A DNA stretch of 64,000 nucleotides from Candidatus Fermentithermobacillaceae bacterium. GTDB taxonomy: Bacteria; Bacillota; Sulfobacillia; Fermentithermobacillales; Fermentithermobacillaceae. The position numbers were made by a program, and so were the translations under genes. This document shows positions 45,049 to 53,706 of the stretch, one piece after another (within the stretch, counting starts at the first letter, position 1; each line of letters starts with the position of its first letter). Below the pieces are notes generated by a model, which worked only from the letters and a program-made list of their open reading frames with translations, was not told where the DNA came from and searched no databases. The DNA lies in assembly GCA_012837895.1 (NCBI GenBank), contig DUQH01000114.1:62001-126000 (forward strand). The letters are read 5' to 3'.

Positions 45049-47316
45049 ATGCTATCTTCGATTAGTGGTTCCCATGGTACCCGCAGGTTGAAAAAACGGT
45101 TTACCGCAGTAATCTTGGCTTTGGTCTTGGCAAGCATGGTCGTGAGTTTGCCAGGTGCTGCCCTTGCACACAACTCATCACATGAAGATCCTGCTTTCCT
45201 TGGCTACCTAAGCGGCGGGTATGGCAAGAAGCAATTCAGGTTCGTAGTGGCCACAGACAGCCATTTTGGATCATGGCAAGGCAACAAGAACTCACTCCTG
45301 GCGCTTGCCAACATCGCCCAACGCCACCCTGATGCAGCTTTTATGATTCACATGGGTGACATAACCGAAACAGGCGCAGATGAAGAATACGAATTGCTTA
45401 AGCAGGACATAGCCGGTTTGCCTTTCCCTGTAATGGCGACCATGGGAAATCATGAGTCTAGATGGCAAGACCCCCAGGGCTCGAAGTTCAGGAACCATTT
45501 CGGCCCGTCTACCTACTCTTTTGATTACGGCATGTGGCACTTTGTAGTCCTGGACACTTCGTACCCTGAGCAAACCTACGGCACGCTTGACCCGTCGGTG
45601 CTTGCCTGGCTGGAGCAAGACCTGGCATCCCAGCCTGCAAGCAAGCCAGTAGCTTTGTTCTCCCATCATCCTTTACTCTACCAGGAAAGAAACTTCCAGG
45701 ATTCCGACGACGCCCTGCTGGAGATCATCGGCAAGTATCCGGTTCACGCCATCTTCTCAGGCCACGGGCACTCGTTCATCACATGGAAAGTGCAAGGGTG
45801 TTCCTGTTTCATGAGCGGAGCCCTCATGGACAATGCTTACATAGCGGTGGAAGCAGATGGCTTGGCGCTTAGAGTATATTCTGTAACGCCAAGCAGCCCA
45901 AACGAAGAAGAAGCAGGGGTGCCCGGGCCAGATGCACCGGTTTACAGAGAATCGCTGCTTGGGGCAGTCTCAGCCCCGGCGCAGAGAGGCATGGATGAAC
46001 TTGTAAGCAGGTTGTCCGTTAGAGTGGAAGATGAAACCCTGAAAGCCAGCTTCTACCTATCGGAACCTGCATCTTTGTGGTTTCAAATTGACGGCGGCTA
46101 CTACAACGAACTGGGAATGAAAAAACGGGGAACCCACGAGTTTTCAGTTGATATTTCAGCCCATGCCCCTGGAACCCATACATTGAGGATCAAAGCGGTC
46201 ACTGGGGACGGGCAATATGTCACAACCAAGGAGTTTGAAAAAGACACGGATGAACTGATCCTGTGGAAACAAGATTTGGGGAGTTCCCTTGTGGCCCGCA
46301 TGCTTAAGGCCTCACCTTCCAACGTGATAGTTGGCACCAGGAATGGCATGGTATATTCCATTGATGCCGGGAAAGGTGACATCTTGTGGGAGTACGACGC
46401 CGGCGCACCATGGAGCGGCGGCGCAATTGACGGCCAAAAGCTTTATTTTGGAACCGCAGCTGGGGAGGTTCACTGCCTGGACAAGAACACAGGCCGCATG
46501 ACATGGAAGACCACCCTGGATCCTGCGGGGTTTGTGGAGCCTCCAGTGATATGTGACACAGGCAAAGGCCGGTGTTTGATCATAGGTTCGCCTTCAGGCA
46601 AGGTATATGCCTTGAGCACTGTATCCGGAGTTAACCGGTGGGATTACCAGGCATCAGGGGCTGTAACCAACACTCCTTCAACAGGGCTTGGCATGGTGTT
46701 CTTCGGGGACTGGGCGCAAAAACTGTACTCTCTAGATGTGACAACCGGGCAGGAGATTTGGGTAAAACACCTTGGCAGACAGATGTACTACTCTCCCGCA
46801 GGCAATTCCCTTTTCTACGGAAATACCCTGTTTGCGGTAACCCCTGCCGACACCCACAGCGGAGGTAGTTTCTTGTATGCTCTTAACCCACATAGCGGCG
46901 AGGAAAACTGGAAAGGTGTAAATTGGAGGTCTTTCCTAGAACCCTCCCTCCCATTGTACTCGCAAAACACAAGCGTAAGAAGGCCGTTCATTCTGGTTCC
47001 TGATTCAGGCGGGCGGATCACAGCATACTACAGGGCTTACGGAGAGATTCCCTGGCACCTGCAAGGTTACTCCACCTTATTCGCAGGCCTACCCAACCTT
47101 GATGGCATCTATGTGACCGGTGGCGCAAGAGGGGTCCTTGCAATCCACGCAGGTGATTCACAGCTCGACTTCAAGGTCCGGGATACGTTTCTGTTCGTAG
47201 ATCCCCTGGTACTTAAGTCCCAGGGTAACCAGGCGAAGACCGCAAACGAGTACTTCCTAGTCCAAGGGGATAACCGCGGCACCCTGTGGGGGATCAAGAT
47301 ACCCGTTTCACCATAG
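45049..47316 (+). CDS. Secreted metallophosphoesterase with PQQ-type beta-propeller
   Basis: 755 residues. A signal peptide covers residues 1-40 (FTAVILALVLASMVVSLPGAALA). A calcineurin-like phosphoesterase occupies about 60-290 with TDSHFG, HMGDITETG, MGNHESRW, SHHPLLY and SGHGHSF motifs, so the dinuclear site is complete. An Ig-like spacer follows, and from ~400 a PQQ-like propeller repeats (GMVYSIDAGKGDILWEYD, GEVHCLDKNTGRMTWK, GKVYALSTVSG). Both modules are secreted; the substrate is not clear. It ends 81 bp before array A3. Confidence 0.87.
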   Translation: MLSSISGSHGTRRLKKRFTAVILALVLASMVVSLPGAALAHNSSHEDPAFLGYLSGGYGKKQFRFVVATDSHFGSWQGNKNSLLALANIAQRHPDAAFMIHMGDITETGADEEYELLKQDIAGLPFPVMATMGNHESRWQDPQGSKFRNHFGPSTYSFDYGMWHFVVLDTSYPEQTYGTLDPSVLAWLEQDLASQPASKPVALFSHHPLLYQERNFQDSDDALLEIIGKYPVHAIFSGHGHSFITWKVQGCSCFMSGALMDNAYIAVEADGLALRVYSVTPSSPNEEEAGVPGPDAPVYRESLLGAVSAPAQRGMDELVSRLSVRVEDETLKASFYLSEPASLWFQIDGGYYNELGMKKRGTHEFSVDISAHAPGTHTLRIKAVTGDGQYVTTKEFEKDTDELILWKQDLGSSLVARMLKASPSNVIVGTRNGMVYSIDAGKGDILWEYDAGAPWSGGAIDGQKLYFGTAAGEVHCLDKNTGRMTWKTTLDPAGFVEPPVICDTGKGRCLIIGSPSGKVYALSTVSGVNRWDYQASGAVTNTPSTGLGMVFFGDWAQKLYSLDVTTGQEIWVKHLGRQMYYSPAGNSLFYGNTLFAVTPADTHSGGSFLYALNPHSGEENWKGVNWRSFLEPSLPLYSQNTSVRRPFILVPDSGGRITAYYRAYGEIPWHLQGYSTLFAGLPNLDGIYVTGGARGVLAIHAGDSQLDFKVRDTFLFVDPLVLKSQGNQAKTANEYFLVQGDNRGTLWGIKIPVSP

Positions 47317-47397
47317 TTTGAAACATCCAATGAAACATCCGGGCCGGTCCCGGGTGTTTCATTTTCTCACAAGAAGCCGTGGAATGCCGAAGTATAC

Positions 47398-47867
47398 TGG
47401 TTAAGTTCAGACCACGTCTTGCCTCGAGGTGGCCAATCCCAGACCAGTTCGAGTTAGTCGAGGGCCGGATTGGTCAATCTGCAACCAGGTTTAGGGCTAA
47501 AGTGGTCAATTCTAGGCCGCTTCTTGGGCCGAACTGAACAATTCCAAACCACTTCGCGAACCATCGAGGGCTGTATTGGCCAATTTGGAACCAGGTCTAG
47601 CCTGCAAGTGGTCAATTTCAAACCAGATTAGGCTCGTAACTGGATGATTTGAAACCAGCCCAAGCTTGCAGGAACGGAAACTGGTTAATTCCGAACCAGG
47701 TTCCGCCGTGAAGTGGTGAATTCTTGACCTGCGTACACTCCGAACTGGTCAAATCGGAACCAGTATGAGCCTCCGTGTAGGCGGAATGGCGAGTTTTTCA
47801 CCAGATGGACGAGATAGGTGGCCAATTCCTAACCAGGTTTCGCTAGGCAGTGGTCAATTTGAGACCA
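47398..47867. repeat. Array A3: 14 phased TGGT-N9-ACCA palindromic boxes
   Basis: 17-bp boxes with arms TGGT/ACCA or close variants are centred at 47406, 47438, 47479, 47511, 47543, 47585, 47617, 47649, 47690, 47722, 47754, 47795, 47827 and 47859. The steps are 32, 41, then 32-32-42, 32-32-41, 32-32-41, 32-32, a 105-106 bp unit of three boxes. A decayed box near 47932 fits the phase. The box consensus is TGGTCAATT-n4-ACCA, similar to the multi-repeat ends of some IS21-type elements, but no transposase is near. Intergenic, 787 bp in total, between the phosphoesterase and lactate dehydrogenase genes. Confidence 0.9.
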
Positions 47868-48049
47868 GCCCCGCTTTACAATCGGCAGATTTCTTGCCAT
47901 CGCCGGCCGACAGCAAACCGATCTGGCCCATTCCGAGGTTTGAGTGAGAACTCCCATGAAGCACAAGCGCCTGTTTGGGGAAGGTTAACTGTAGAGGAAC
48001 TCAATGCAAGCGGCTTAGTCGTAACAAGACTTAGGTAATACCATCTAAG

Positions 48050-48092
48050 GGCATATACGCCTGATCGGCGACAGGCATATAGGCCTGATCGG
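48050..48092 (+). promoter_or_regulatory. Two 19-bp direct repeats before the ldh start
   Basis: GGCATATA-cGCCTGATCGG (48050-48068) and GGCATATA-gGCCTGATCGG (48074-48092) are direct copies with a 24-bp period and one mismatch. The second ends in the ribosome site (GGAGGG) of the gene at 48104. A regulator bound here, or RNA structure, could control lactate dehydrogenase translation. Binding protein unknown. Confidence 0.5.
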
Positions 48093-48103
48093 AGGGAAAC
48101 CCG

Positions 48104-49282
48104 GTGACAAGTGTTTCATTTCAAAAGCCTTCTAAGGTGTCTATCATAGGCACAGGACGGGTTGGCAGCACCTATGCTTACACCCTCTTACTGAGGGGAA
48201 CAGCTGATGAGATTTGTCTAATCAATGAAAACAAGGAAAAAGCCCTTGGCGAATCCATGGATCTCAATCATGCCATGTCATTGGTAGAACGCACAACCAT
48301 TTGGGCAGGCAGTATGCAAGATGTGGTGGATTCAGACCTTGTGGTGATCTCCGCCGGCACAGCACAAAAACCAGGGGAAACAAGGATGGACCTCATCAAA
48401 AAGAATGCGGCAATAGTAGGCGACATAGCAGAAAAAGTGGGTAGACTTGCCCCAAACGCCATACTGCTCGTGGTAACCAATCCGGTAGACGTCATGTCTT
48501 ACGTAGTTTGGATACGCTCAGGGCTAGCGCCGGAACGGGTGATAGGATCCGGAACCATGCTGGACACTGCCAGGCTCCGTTACGTGATCGGGGATGAACT
48601 GGGTATCAACCCCCAAAGCGTCCAGGCATCCATCATCGGTGAACACGGCGATTCTGAAATCGCAGCATGGTCCCGGGCCACGATTACCGGAACCTCTTTG
48701 CGGAACTGGGCTTTATCCGAGTCTCATTTGCAGAGCATGTTCGAAGAAGTCCGGGATGCAGCTTACAATATCATCAACCTAAAGGGAGCAACTTTCTATG
48801 CAATAGCAGTTGCAATGGTCAAGATAACCGAAGCAATACTAAGGGATCTCCGGAGCGTCTACTCAGTTTCCTGTTATCTTGACGGTGAATACGGCGTTAC
48901 CGGCGTATACCTTGGAACACCGGCAGTAGTTGGCAGAGAAGGCATCTTGCGCGTAATTGAGCTCCCCCTTTCCCGGGAAGAGCTTGAAGCTTTCAAGAAG
49001 TCTGCCGGCACTGTAAAGCAAGCTATTCAGAGCCTCAACCTCAGACCGGCTTCACTTTATGGAAGAATGCTTAGGAAGGTTTCAGGATTTGGCTTTTCTA
49101 AGGAGCTGGATATTGAACCCCAACACCTACCGCCGCATCTCTCAACCGGCCAACCGGGCGATGTGGCTACATCAATAGAAACCGGGGTGCAAGACGTAGA
49201 AAACATCCAAAGCAAATCTCTGTACCTGAAGAAACCGAAACCCATCAACGCACGCAGGCCACGCAGGACGAAACATATGTAA
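48104..49282 (+). CDS. ldh: L-lactate dehydrogenase with C-terminal extension
   Basis: 392 residues, about 75 longer than usual LDH. The NAD-binding start is VSIIGTGRVGSTYA; the specificity loop SAGTAQKPGETRMDL has Gln as in LDH (MDH has Arg); catalytic His is in IGEHGDSE and the conserved TNPVDVM is present. The extension after about 315 is basic and low in order (IEPQHLPPHLS..., ending PINARRPRRTKHM). It reduces pyruvate to lactate. GTG start with GGAGGG upstream. A malate dehydrogenase role is less likely because of the Gln. Confidence 0.87.
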   Translation: MTSVSFQKPSKVSIIGTGRVGSTYAYTLLLRGTADEICLINENKEKALGESMDLNHAMSLVERTTIWAGSMQDVVDSDLVVISAGTAQKPGETRMDLIKKNAAIVGDIAEKVGRLAPNAILLVVTNPVDVMSYVVWIRSGLAPERVIGSGTMLDTARLRYVIGDELGINPQSVQASIIGEHGDSEIAAWSRATITGTSLRNWALSESHLQSMFEEVRDAAYNIINLKGATFYAIAVAMVKITEAILRDLRSVYSVSCYLDGEYGVTGVYLGTPAVVGREGILRVIELPLSREELEAFKKSAGTVKQAIQSLNLRPASLYGRMLRKVSGFGFSKELDIEPQHLPPHLSTGQPGDVATSIETGVQDVENIQSKSLYLKKPKPINARRPRRTKHM

Positions 49283-49340
49283 TAGCCGGAAAACAGACCA
49301 TAAGCCGGGGCTCAACCGGGCACGCCAGCCAACTGAACAA

Positions 49341-49366
49341 AGAGGCCGGGTAAATACCCAGCCTCT
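49341..49366 (-). terminator. Rho-independent terminator of the PLP-lyase gene
   Basis: AGAGGC-type stem (11 bp with one mismatch) and four-base loop; on the minus strand the stem is followed by TTTGTT. It starts 40 bp beyond the stop of the gene at 49406 and may act on the converging ldh gene too. Confidence 0.6.
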
Positions 49367-49405
49367 ATGAAAAGAATGGAACTCAAACATGAGGGTTAAC
49401 TGGTT

Positions 49406-50599
49406 TTAGAAGCCCGTGGCTTTCTCCAGCGCCTGGCTCAAATCAGCTATAATGTCATCTACGTGCTCAAGGCCCACTGAGACCCTTATAAGCCCGTCTG
49501 AAATACCGGCAGCTTGCCTGGCCTCAGGGGTCATAACTGAATGGGTCATAGATGCAGGGTGCTGGACCAGGGTGCTGGTTTCGCCAAGGCTTACAGCAAG
49601 ATGGCACAAGCGCACTGAATCCATCAGGGTCTTTCCGGCCTGGAACCCACCCTTGAGTTCAACGGCAATCATACCGCCGAAACCTGTCATTTGCTTCTTG
49701 GCAAGTTCGTGTTGGGGATGGGACTCGAGCCCCGGGTAATACACCCTTTCTACTCCCGGATGATTCTCCAAGAACTCAGCTACTTTCATGGCGTTGTATT
49801 CATGACGCTCCATCCGTACATGCAAGGTCCTAATACCCCGGAGTATCAGCCACGCGTCAAACGGGCCCAAGACTCCTCCTAGATCCTTCTGAGTGGTTGC
49901 CGCAACATGGTCCATAAACCCCTTCGAACCTACTGCAATGCCTCCGATGAGATCACCGTGCCCGCCAAGATACTTGGTAGCACTGTGCACTACCACGTCT
50001 GCGCCCCACTCAATCGGTCTTTGGAAAACCGGGCTCATGAAAGTATTGTCCATCATCGTCATGATGCCATGCTTCTTGGCTATCTGAACCATAGCTTCAA
50101 TATCCACCAGTTTGATGACGGGGTTAGCTGGAGATTCGAAGTATATCAGTTTAGTATTGGGCTTTACAGCTCTCTCAACCTGCTCAGGTTCAGAACAGTC
50201 AACAAAATCCACTTCGACCCCAAAACGCGTCAGGACCTCATCAAACAGGGTGTAGACGCTGCCGTACACGCATTTGTCCGCCACAATGTGATCTCCGGCG
50301 CTCACCATAGCTATTACCACCGAGGAAATGGCAGACATACCTGAGGCAAATGCTATAGCCTTTTCCCCGTTTTCCAGGGCGCTAACGCATTTTTCTAAGG
50401 CAGCAAGTGTGGGGTTACCTATCCTGGTGTAGATAAATCCGTCACTCTCTCCGGAGAATCTGGCCGCTCCCTCTTCTACGCTGGGAAACACAAAGGTGGA
50501 TGTCTGGTAAATCGGCGTGACTATTGAGCCTGTGTAAGGTTCAGGCCCCTGGCCTACGTGGGTTGCCTTGGTCTCAAGCCGCATGTCATCCTTATCCAT
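49406..50599 (-). CDS. Methionine gamma-lyase-like PLP enzyme
   Basis: 397 residues, Cys/Met-metabolism (transsulfuration) fold-type I. ETKATHVGQ opens the family, YQTSTFVFP follows, and the PLP lysine is in HSATKYLGGHGD; ESPANP and SLGETSTLVQHPASMTHS are conserved. The family includes methionine gamma-lyase, cystathionine gamma-lyase and O-acylhomoserine sulfhydrylase; the best guess from overall similarity is the gamma-lyase type that makes 2-oxobutanoate and methanethiol. It follows the nucleoside operon after 180 bp (50600-50779), where I see no gene or clear terminator. Confidence 0.85.
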   Translation of the reverse strand: MDKDDMRLETKATHVGQGPEPYTGSIVTPIYQTSTFVFPSVEEGAARFSGESDGFIYTRIGNPTLAALEKCVSALENGEKAIAFASGMSAISSVVIAMVSAGDHIVADKCVYGSVYTLFDEVLTRFGVEVDFVDCSEPEQVERAVKPNTKLIYFESPANPVIKLVDIEAMVQIAKKHGIMTMMDNTFMSPVFQRPIEWGADVVVHSATKYLGGHGDLIGGIAVGSKGFMDHVAATTQKDLGGVLGPFDAWLILRGIRTLHVRMERHEYNAMKVAEFLENHPGVERVYYPGLESHPQHELAKKQMTGFGGMIAVELKGGFQAGKTLMDSVRLCHLAVSLGETSTLVQHPASMTHSVMTPEARQAAGISDGLIRVSVGLEHVDDIIADLSQALEKATGF

Positions 50600-50779
50600 G
50601 ATTACGCCCCCATTACAAGACTTTGAATATCCACTTACAGTATTCTTCGCAACTCAAAATTTTCCTCTTAGAGGCGTATGAAGGCGTATGATTCCAAGAT
50701 TTGACTGCAAAATGGCCTGCGCGAGCCTTCGGATCAGGGAAATCAAAACCGGGCCTTGCCTGCGCCTATGTGCTTCCTC

Positions 50780-51748
50780 TCAGAACCTTCTCTGGGACTG
50801 CTGTTCAAGAGTCTTAACAGCATCGAAAATAAGGTTAATAAACCGCTCCCGGTCTACCCCCAACGCAACATCACAGTTGGGCTTTCTGCCGGTAACTCCC
50901 CTGAAATCAACCACCGTCCTGCCCAGGGTAAACTCGCCAGAGGTTTCTACACATACATTTAGAAGCCTGGTTGAAACAATATCAGATTCAAAAACAGCAG
51001 CGACTGCCAGTGCATCATGGACCGGGTTACCTTCAAACCGCTTGCGGTAGAAAACGCCGTAGAAGTCCATTAGTTCGGCAATGGCCATGCCGATTCGGCC
51101 ATGTTTGCGCAAGGCCTCGATTTCATCAGGATATATAAGCGCTTTATGGGTAACGTCGAGCCCTACCATGGTGATAGGCACGCCTGACTCAAACACAATC
51201 CTGGCAGCCTCAGGGTCTGCTATGATATTGAACTCAGCAGCAGGAGTCCTGTTGCCCTCCAACGCTGCCCCGCCCATGAGCACAATCCTCTCAATCTTGT
51301 GCTTTATTTCAGGCCGTGCAAGCAGTGCAATAGCTATATTGGTAAGCGGCCCTACGGGCACCAGGGTTACCTTTTCGCCGTGGTTTAGCAAAGTCTCGGT
51401 TATAAGATCAAGAGCGCTGCGCCCAGAAGTATCCCTGTCGTCGTCGTCCATACCGCTGTCTTCCGCGCCGCTAAGCCCGCCAAGCCCCGCCTTACCGTGG
51501 ACATCGGGAGCTGTAATCAGCGGCCTCAGGATGGGTTTGTCAGCCCCCCTGGCGACTTCCACATCGGCCCCGATAAACGACAAGAACCTCCTGGCATTAT
51601 GGTAGGTGTTTTCTCCTGTGGTATTGCCTGCAACAGTGGTCACTCCCAAAACATCTAGCTTCCCACATCCGAAGGCCAGGGCAAGAGCTACCGCATCATC
51701 GATGCCAGGGTCACAATCAATGATTACCGGGATCTTGGCGTTACTCAT
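50780..51748 (-). CDS. Nucleoside hydrolase (first copy)
   Basis: 322 residues. The calcium-binding IIDCDPGIDDAVAL motif (DxDxxxDD) is at the start, and HDALAVAAVFE carries the catalytic-region His/Asp. It splits purine or pyrimidine ribonucleosides to base and ribose. GGGAGGT lies before the ATG at 51748; the start overlaps the permease stop by 8 bp. It is the last gene of the nucleoside operon, about 37% similar by eye to the copy at 56508. Confidence 0.88.
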   Translation of the reverse strand: MSNAKIPVIIDCDPGIDDAVALALAFGCGKLDVLGVTTVAGNTTGENTYHNARRFLSFIGADVEVARGADKPILRPLITAPDVHGKAGLGGLSGAEDSGMDDDDRDTSGRSALDLITETLLNHGEKVTLVPVGPLTNIAIALLARPEIKHKIERIVLMGGAALEGNRTPAAEFNIIADPEAARIVFESGVPITMVGLDVTHKALIYPDEIEALRKHGRIGMAIAELMDFYGVFYRKRFEGNPVHDALAVAAVFESDIVSTRLLNVCVETSGEFTLGRTVVDFRGVTGRKPNCDVALGVDRERFINLIFDAVKTLEQQSQRRF

Positions 51749-52664
51749 TTGAAAACCTCCCTGACTTGAGCTGCCTGCCTGAATACACTGCAAGCACCAC
51801 TAGGGTGACTACATACGGGATCATCTGGATAAACTCGCCCGGGACCCTCAGACTTTGCATGTAATTGGACAGGGCATCAGTAAACCCAAACAGAAGCGAA
51901 GCGAAGAACGCCCCAACCGGGTGAGTGCGTCCCAGGGCTTTAGCTGCTAGGGCGATAAAGCCCCTGCCCGATGTCATATTGCGGGAAAACCAGCTTACAT
52001 ATCCCATGGAAAGGTGGACTCCCCCCATGCCCGCCAGTGCACCGCTTATGGCCAGGGCTATGAACCGGACCTTGTGGACTGAGATACCAACTGAATCGGC
52101 AGCATCAGGGTTTTCACCTACCACCCTGAGCCTTAGGCCGAAAGATGTCTTGTACAGGAACAGGTAGATCACTGCTACAGCAATAAGTGACAAATATGTG
52201 AGTACATTCTGCTTGCCAAGGATGGCCCCTATAACAGGGATGTCCTTGAGAATTGGGACTTGTATCTCAGGCATCACTTTGCTAGGCAATGAGCTTGAAA
52301 CACCTTTATCATGGGCCGCTGCATACAGCAGGAACACAGTACCTTGAGAAGCCAGAAGGTTGAGTGCGATCCCCGCGAGTATTACGTTGGTCCTCAGTTT
52401 GAGGTGGAAATACCCGAGCACCAGACCCACCACGATTCCTGCGGCTACGCCTGCCAGGAAACCAATCCAGGCTGACCCTGTGAAAGCAGAGGCAATGACC
52501 CCTGTAAGCGCCGAGATCAGCATCATACCTTCCAGAGCGATGTTTACTACCCCTGACAAGTCGGCAACCACTGCCCCAAGCGCCGCAAACAGGATTGGAG
52601 TTGTCACACGCAGAATAGATGCAGCAAATGAAGCTGAGAAAATTGCTTTAAGAAGCGGATGCAC
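51741..52664 (-). CDS. Nucleoside ABC transporter permease (NupQ-like)
   Basis: 307 residues with about eight to nine helices. GVVNIALEGMMLISALTG and the ENPDAADSVGISV motif are typical of the ABC-2 permeases paired with BMP lipoproteins. GTG start with GAGGTG seven bases upstream, overlapping the previous permease gene by 17 bp. Confidence 0.88.
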   Translation of the reverse strand: MHPLLKAIFSASFAASILRVTTPILFAALGAVVADLSGVVNIALEGMMLISALTGVIASAFTGSAWIGFLAGVAAGIVVGLVLGYFHLKLRTNVILAGIALNLLASQGTVFLLYAAAHDKGVSSSLPSKVMPEIQVPILKDIPVIGAILGKQNVLTYLSLIAVAVIYLFLYKTSFGLRLRVVGENPDAADSVGISVHKVRFIALAISGALAGMGGVHLSMGYVSWFSRNMTSGRGFIALAAKALGRTHPVGAFFASLLFGFTDALSNYMQSLRVPGEFIQMIPYVVTLVVLAVYSGRQLKSGRFSNE

Positions 52665-53706
52665 GTTGCTTCACCTCTTTCAGCGTTAAGCGGTGTCTGT
52701 AGCCGGCAAGGAAAGCTTCAGCGGTTACCAGCAATATGATCACAGCTTGTATAATGGATACCATTTCAGCTGATACGTCGGCGTACATAGCCATGACGTC
52801 AGCGCCTATGCGCAGGTATGCAAGAAACACCGCCGCCACAGGCACCAAAAGCGGGTTGTTCCTGGCCAGGATTGCTACAATCACCCCGTCAAAGCCGTAT
52901 CCGGGACTCGTCTGCCACTGGAAGCGCCGGTATATGCCCAGCATCTCAACTGCGCCTCCGAGCCCTGCTACTGCTCCTCCTAACACTTGAATGAGCAACA
53001 TGACTGTTAGTACAGGAACCCCGGAGTACCTGGCGAAACTGATGTTTTGTCCTGTCATCCTGGCCTCATATCCCCTGCTTGTCCTGTAGAGGAAATAATA
53101 GCAGAGGAAAACAACCAGAAACATCACAAATATACCTGCATGAAGCTTTGTGTTCCTGGTGAATTGGGGTAACCATGAAGTCTCCTTCAGGGGAAGGGAT
53201 ACAAGAGCTCCTGCTGAAGGATCCCTGAGGTGGTAGGTTATCAGATACATGCCGAGTTTGAGAAACACATAGTTAAGCATGAGCGATGCTACCAGTTCAG
53301 ACGCATTCCACCTGGCTTTCAGGATACCAGGTATCAAACCCCCTATGGCCCCGGCAATCATTCCCGCTGCCAAACATACAATAGTGTGCATAACAGGCGG
53401 CAGGTCCAACAAGATTCCGGCCGCTGTGGCAGAAACAGCTCCTATGAAAAACTGCCCCTCCGCCCCCATGTTGAACTGGCCTGCAGAAAACACCAGGGAT
53501 ACTGCCAGGCCTGTAAAAGTAAGGGGAACAGCCGCTTCAAGAAAAGACCCAAAGCGCCTGATACTTGTGAAAGGCCCCTTGAGGAAATACCCGAAGGCCT
53601 CCACAGGCGATTCTGAAACCAGTGAGGTCACAATGAAACCTATCACAAGTGCTGCAGCAATAGCTACTCCCGTCCTTAGAAGTTCAAAGCCAACATTTCT
53701 CCTCAT
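52648..53706 (-). CDS. Nucleoside ABC transporter permease (NupP-like)
   Basis: 352 residues with about nine hydrophobic helices; AGQFNMGAEGQFFIGA and TGQNISFARYSGV match the second permease of the BMP/NupNOPQ type. Its ATG overlaps the stop of the ATPase gene by four bases (ATGA). Confidence 0.88.
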   Translation of the reverse strand: MRRNVGFELLRTGVAIAAALVIGFIVTSLVSESPVEAFGYFLKGPFTSIRRFGSFLEAAVPLTFTGLAVSLVFSAGQFNMGAEGQFFIGAVSATAAGILLDLPPVMHTIVCLAAGMIAGAIGGLIPGILKARWNASELVASLMLNYVFLKLGMYLITYHLRDPSAGALVSLPLKETSWLPQFTRNTKLHAGIFVMFLVVFLCYYFLYRTSRGYEARMTGQNISFARYSGVPVLTVMLLIQVLGGAVAGLGGAVEMLGIYRRFQWQTSPGYGFDGVIVAILARNNPLLVPVAAVFLAYLRIGADVMAMYADVSAEMVSIIQAVIILLVTAEAFLAGYRHRLTLKEVKQRASAS

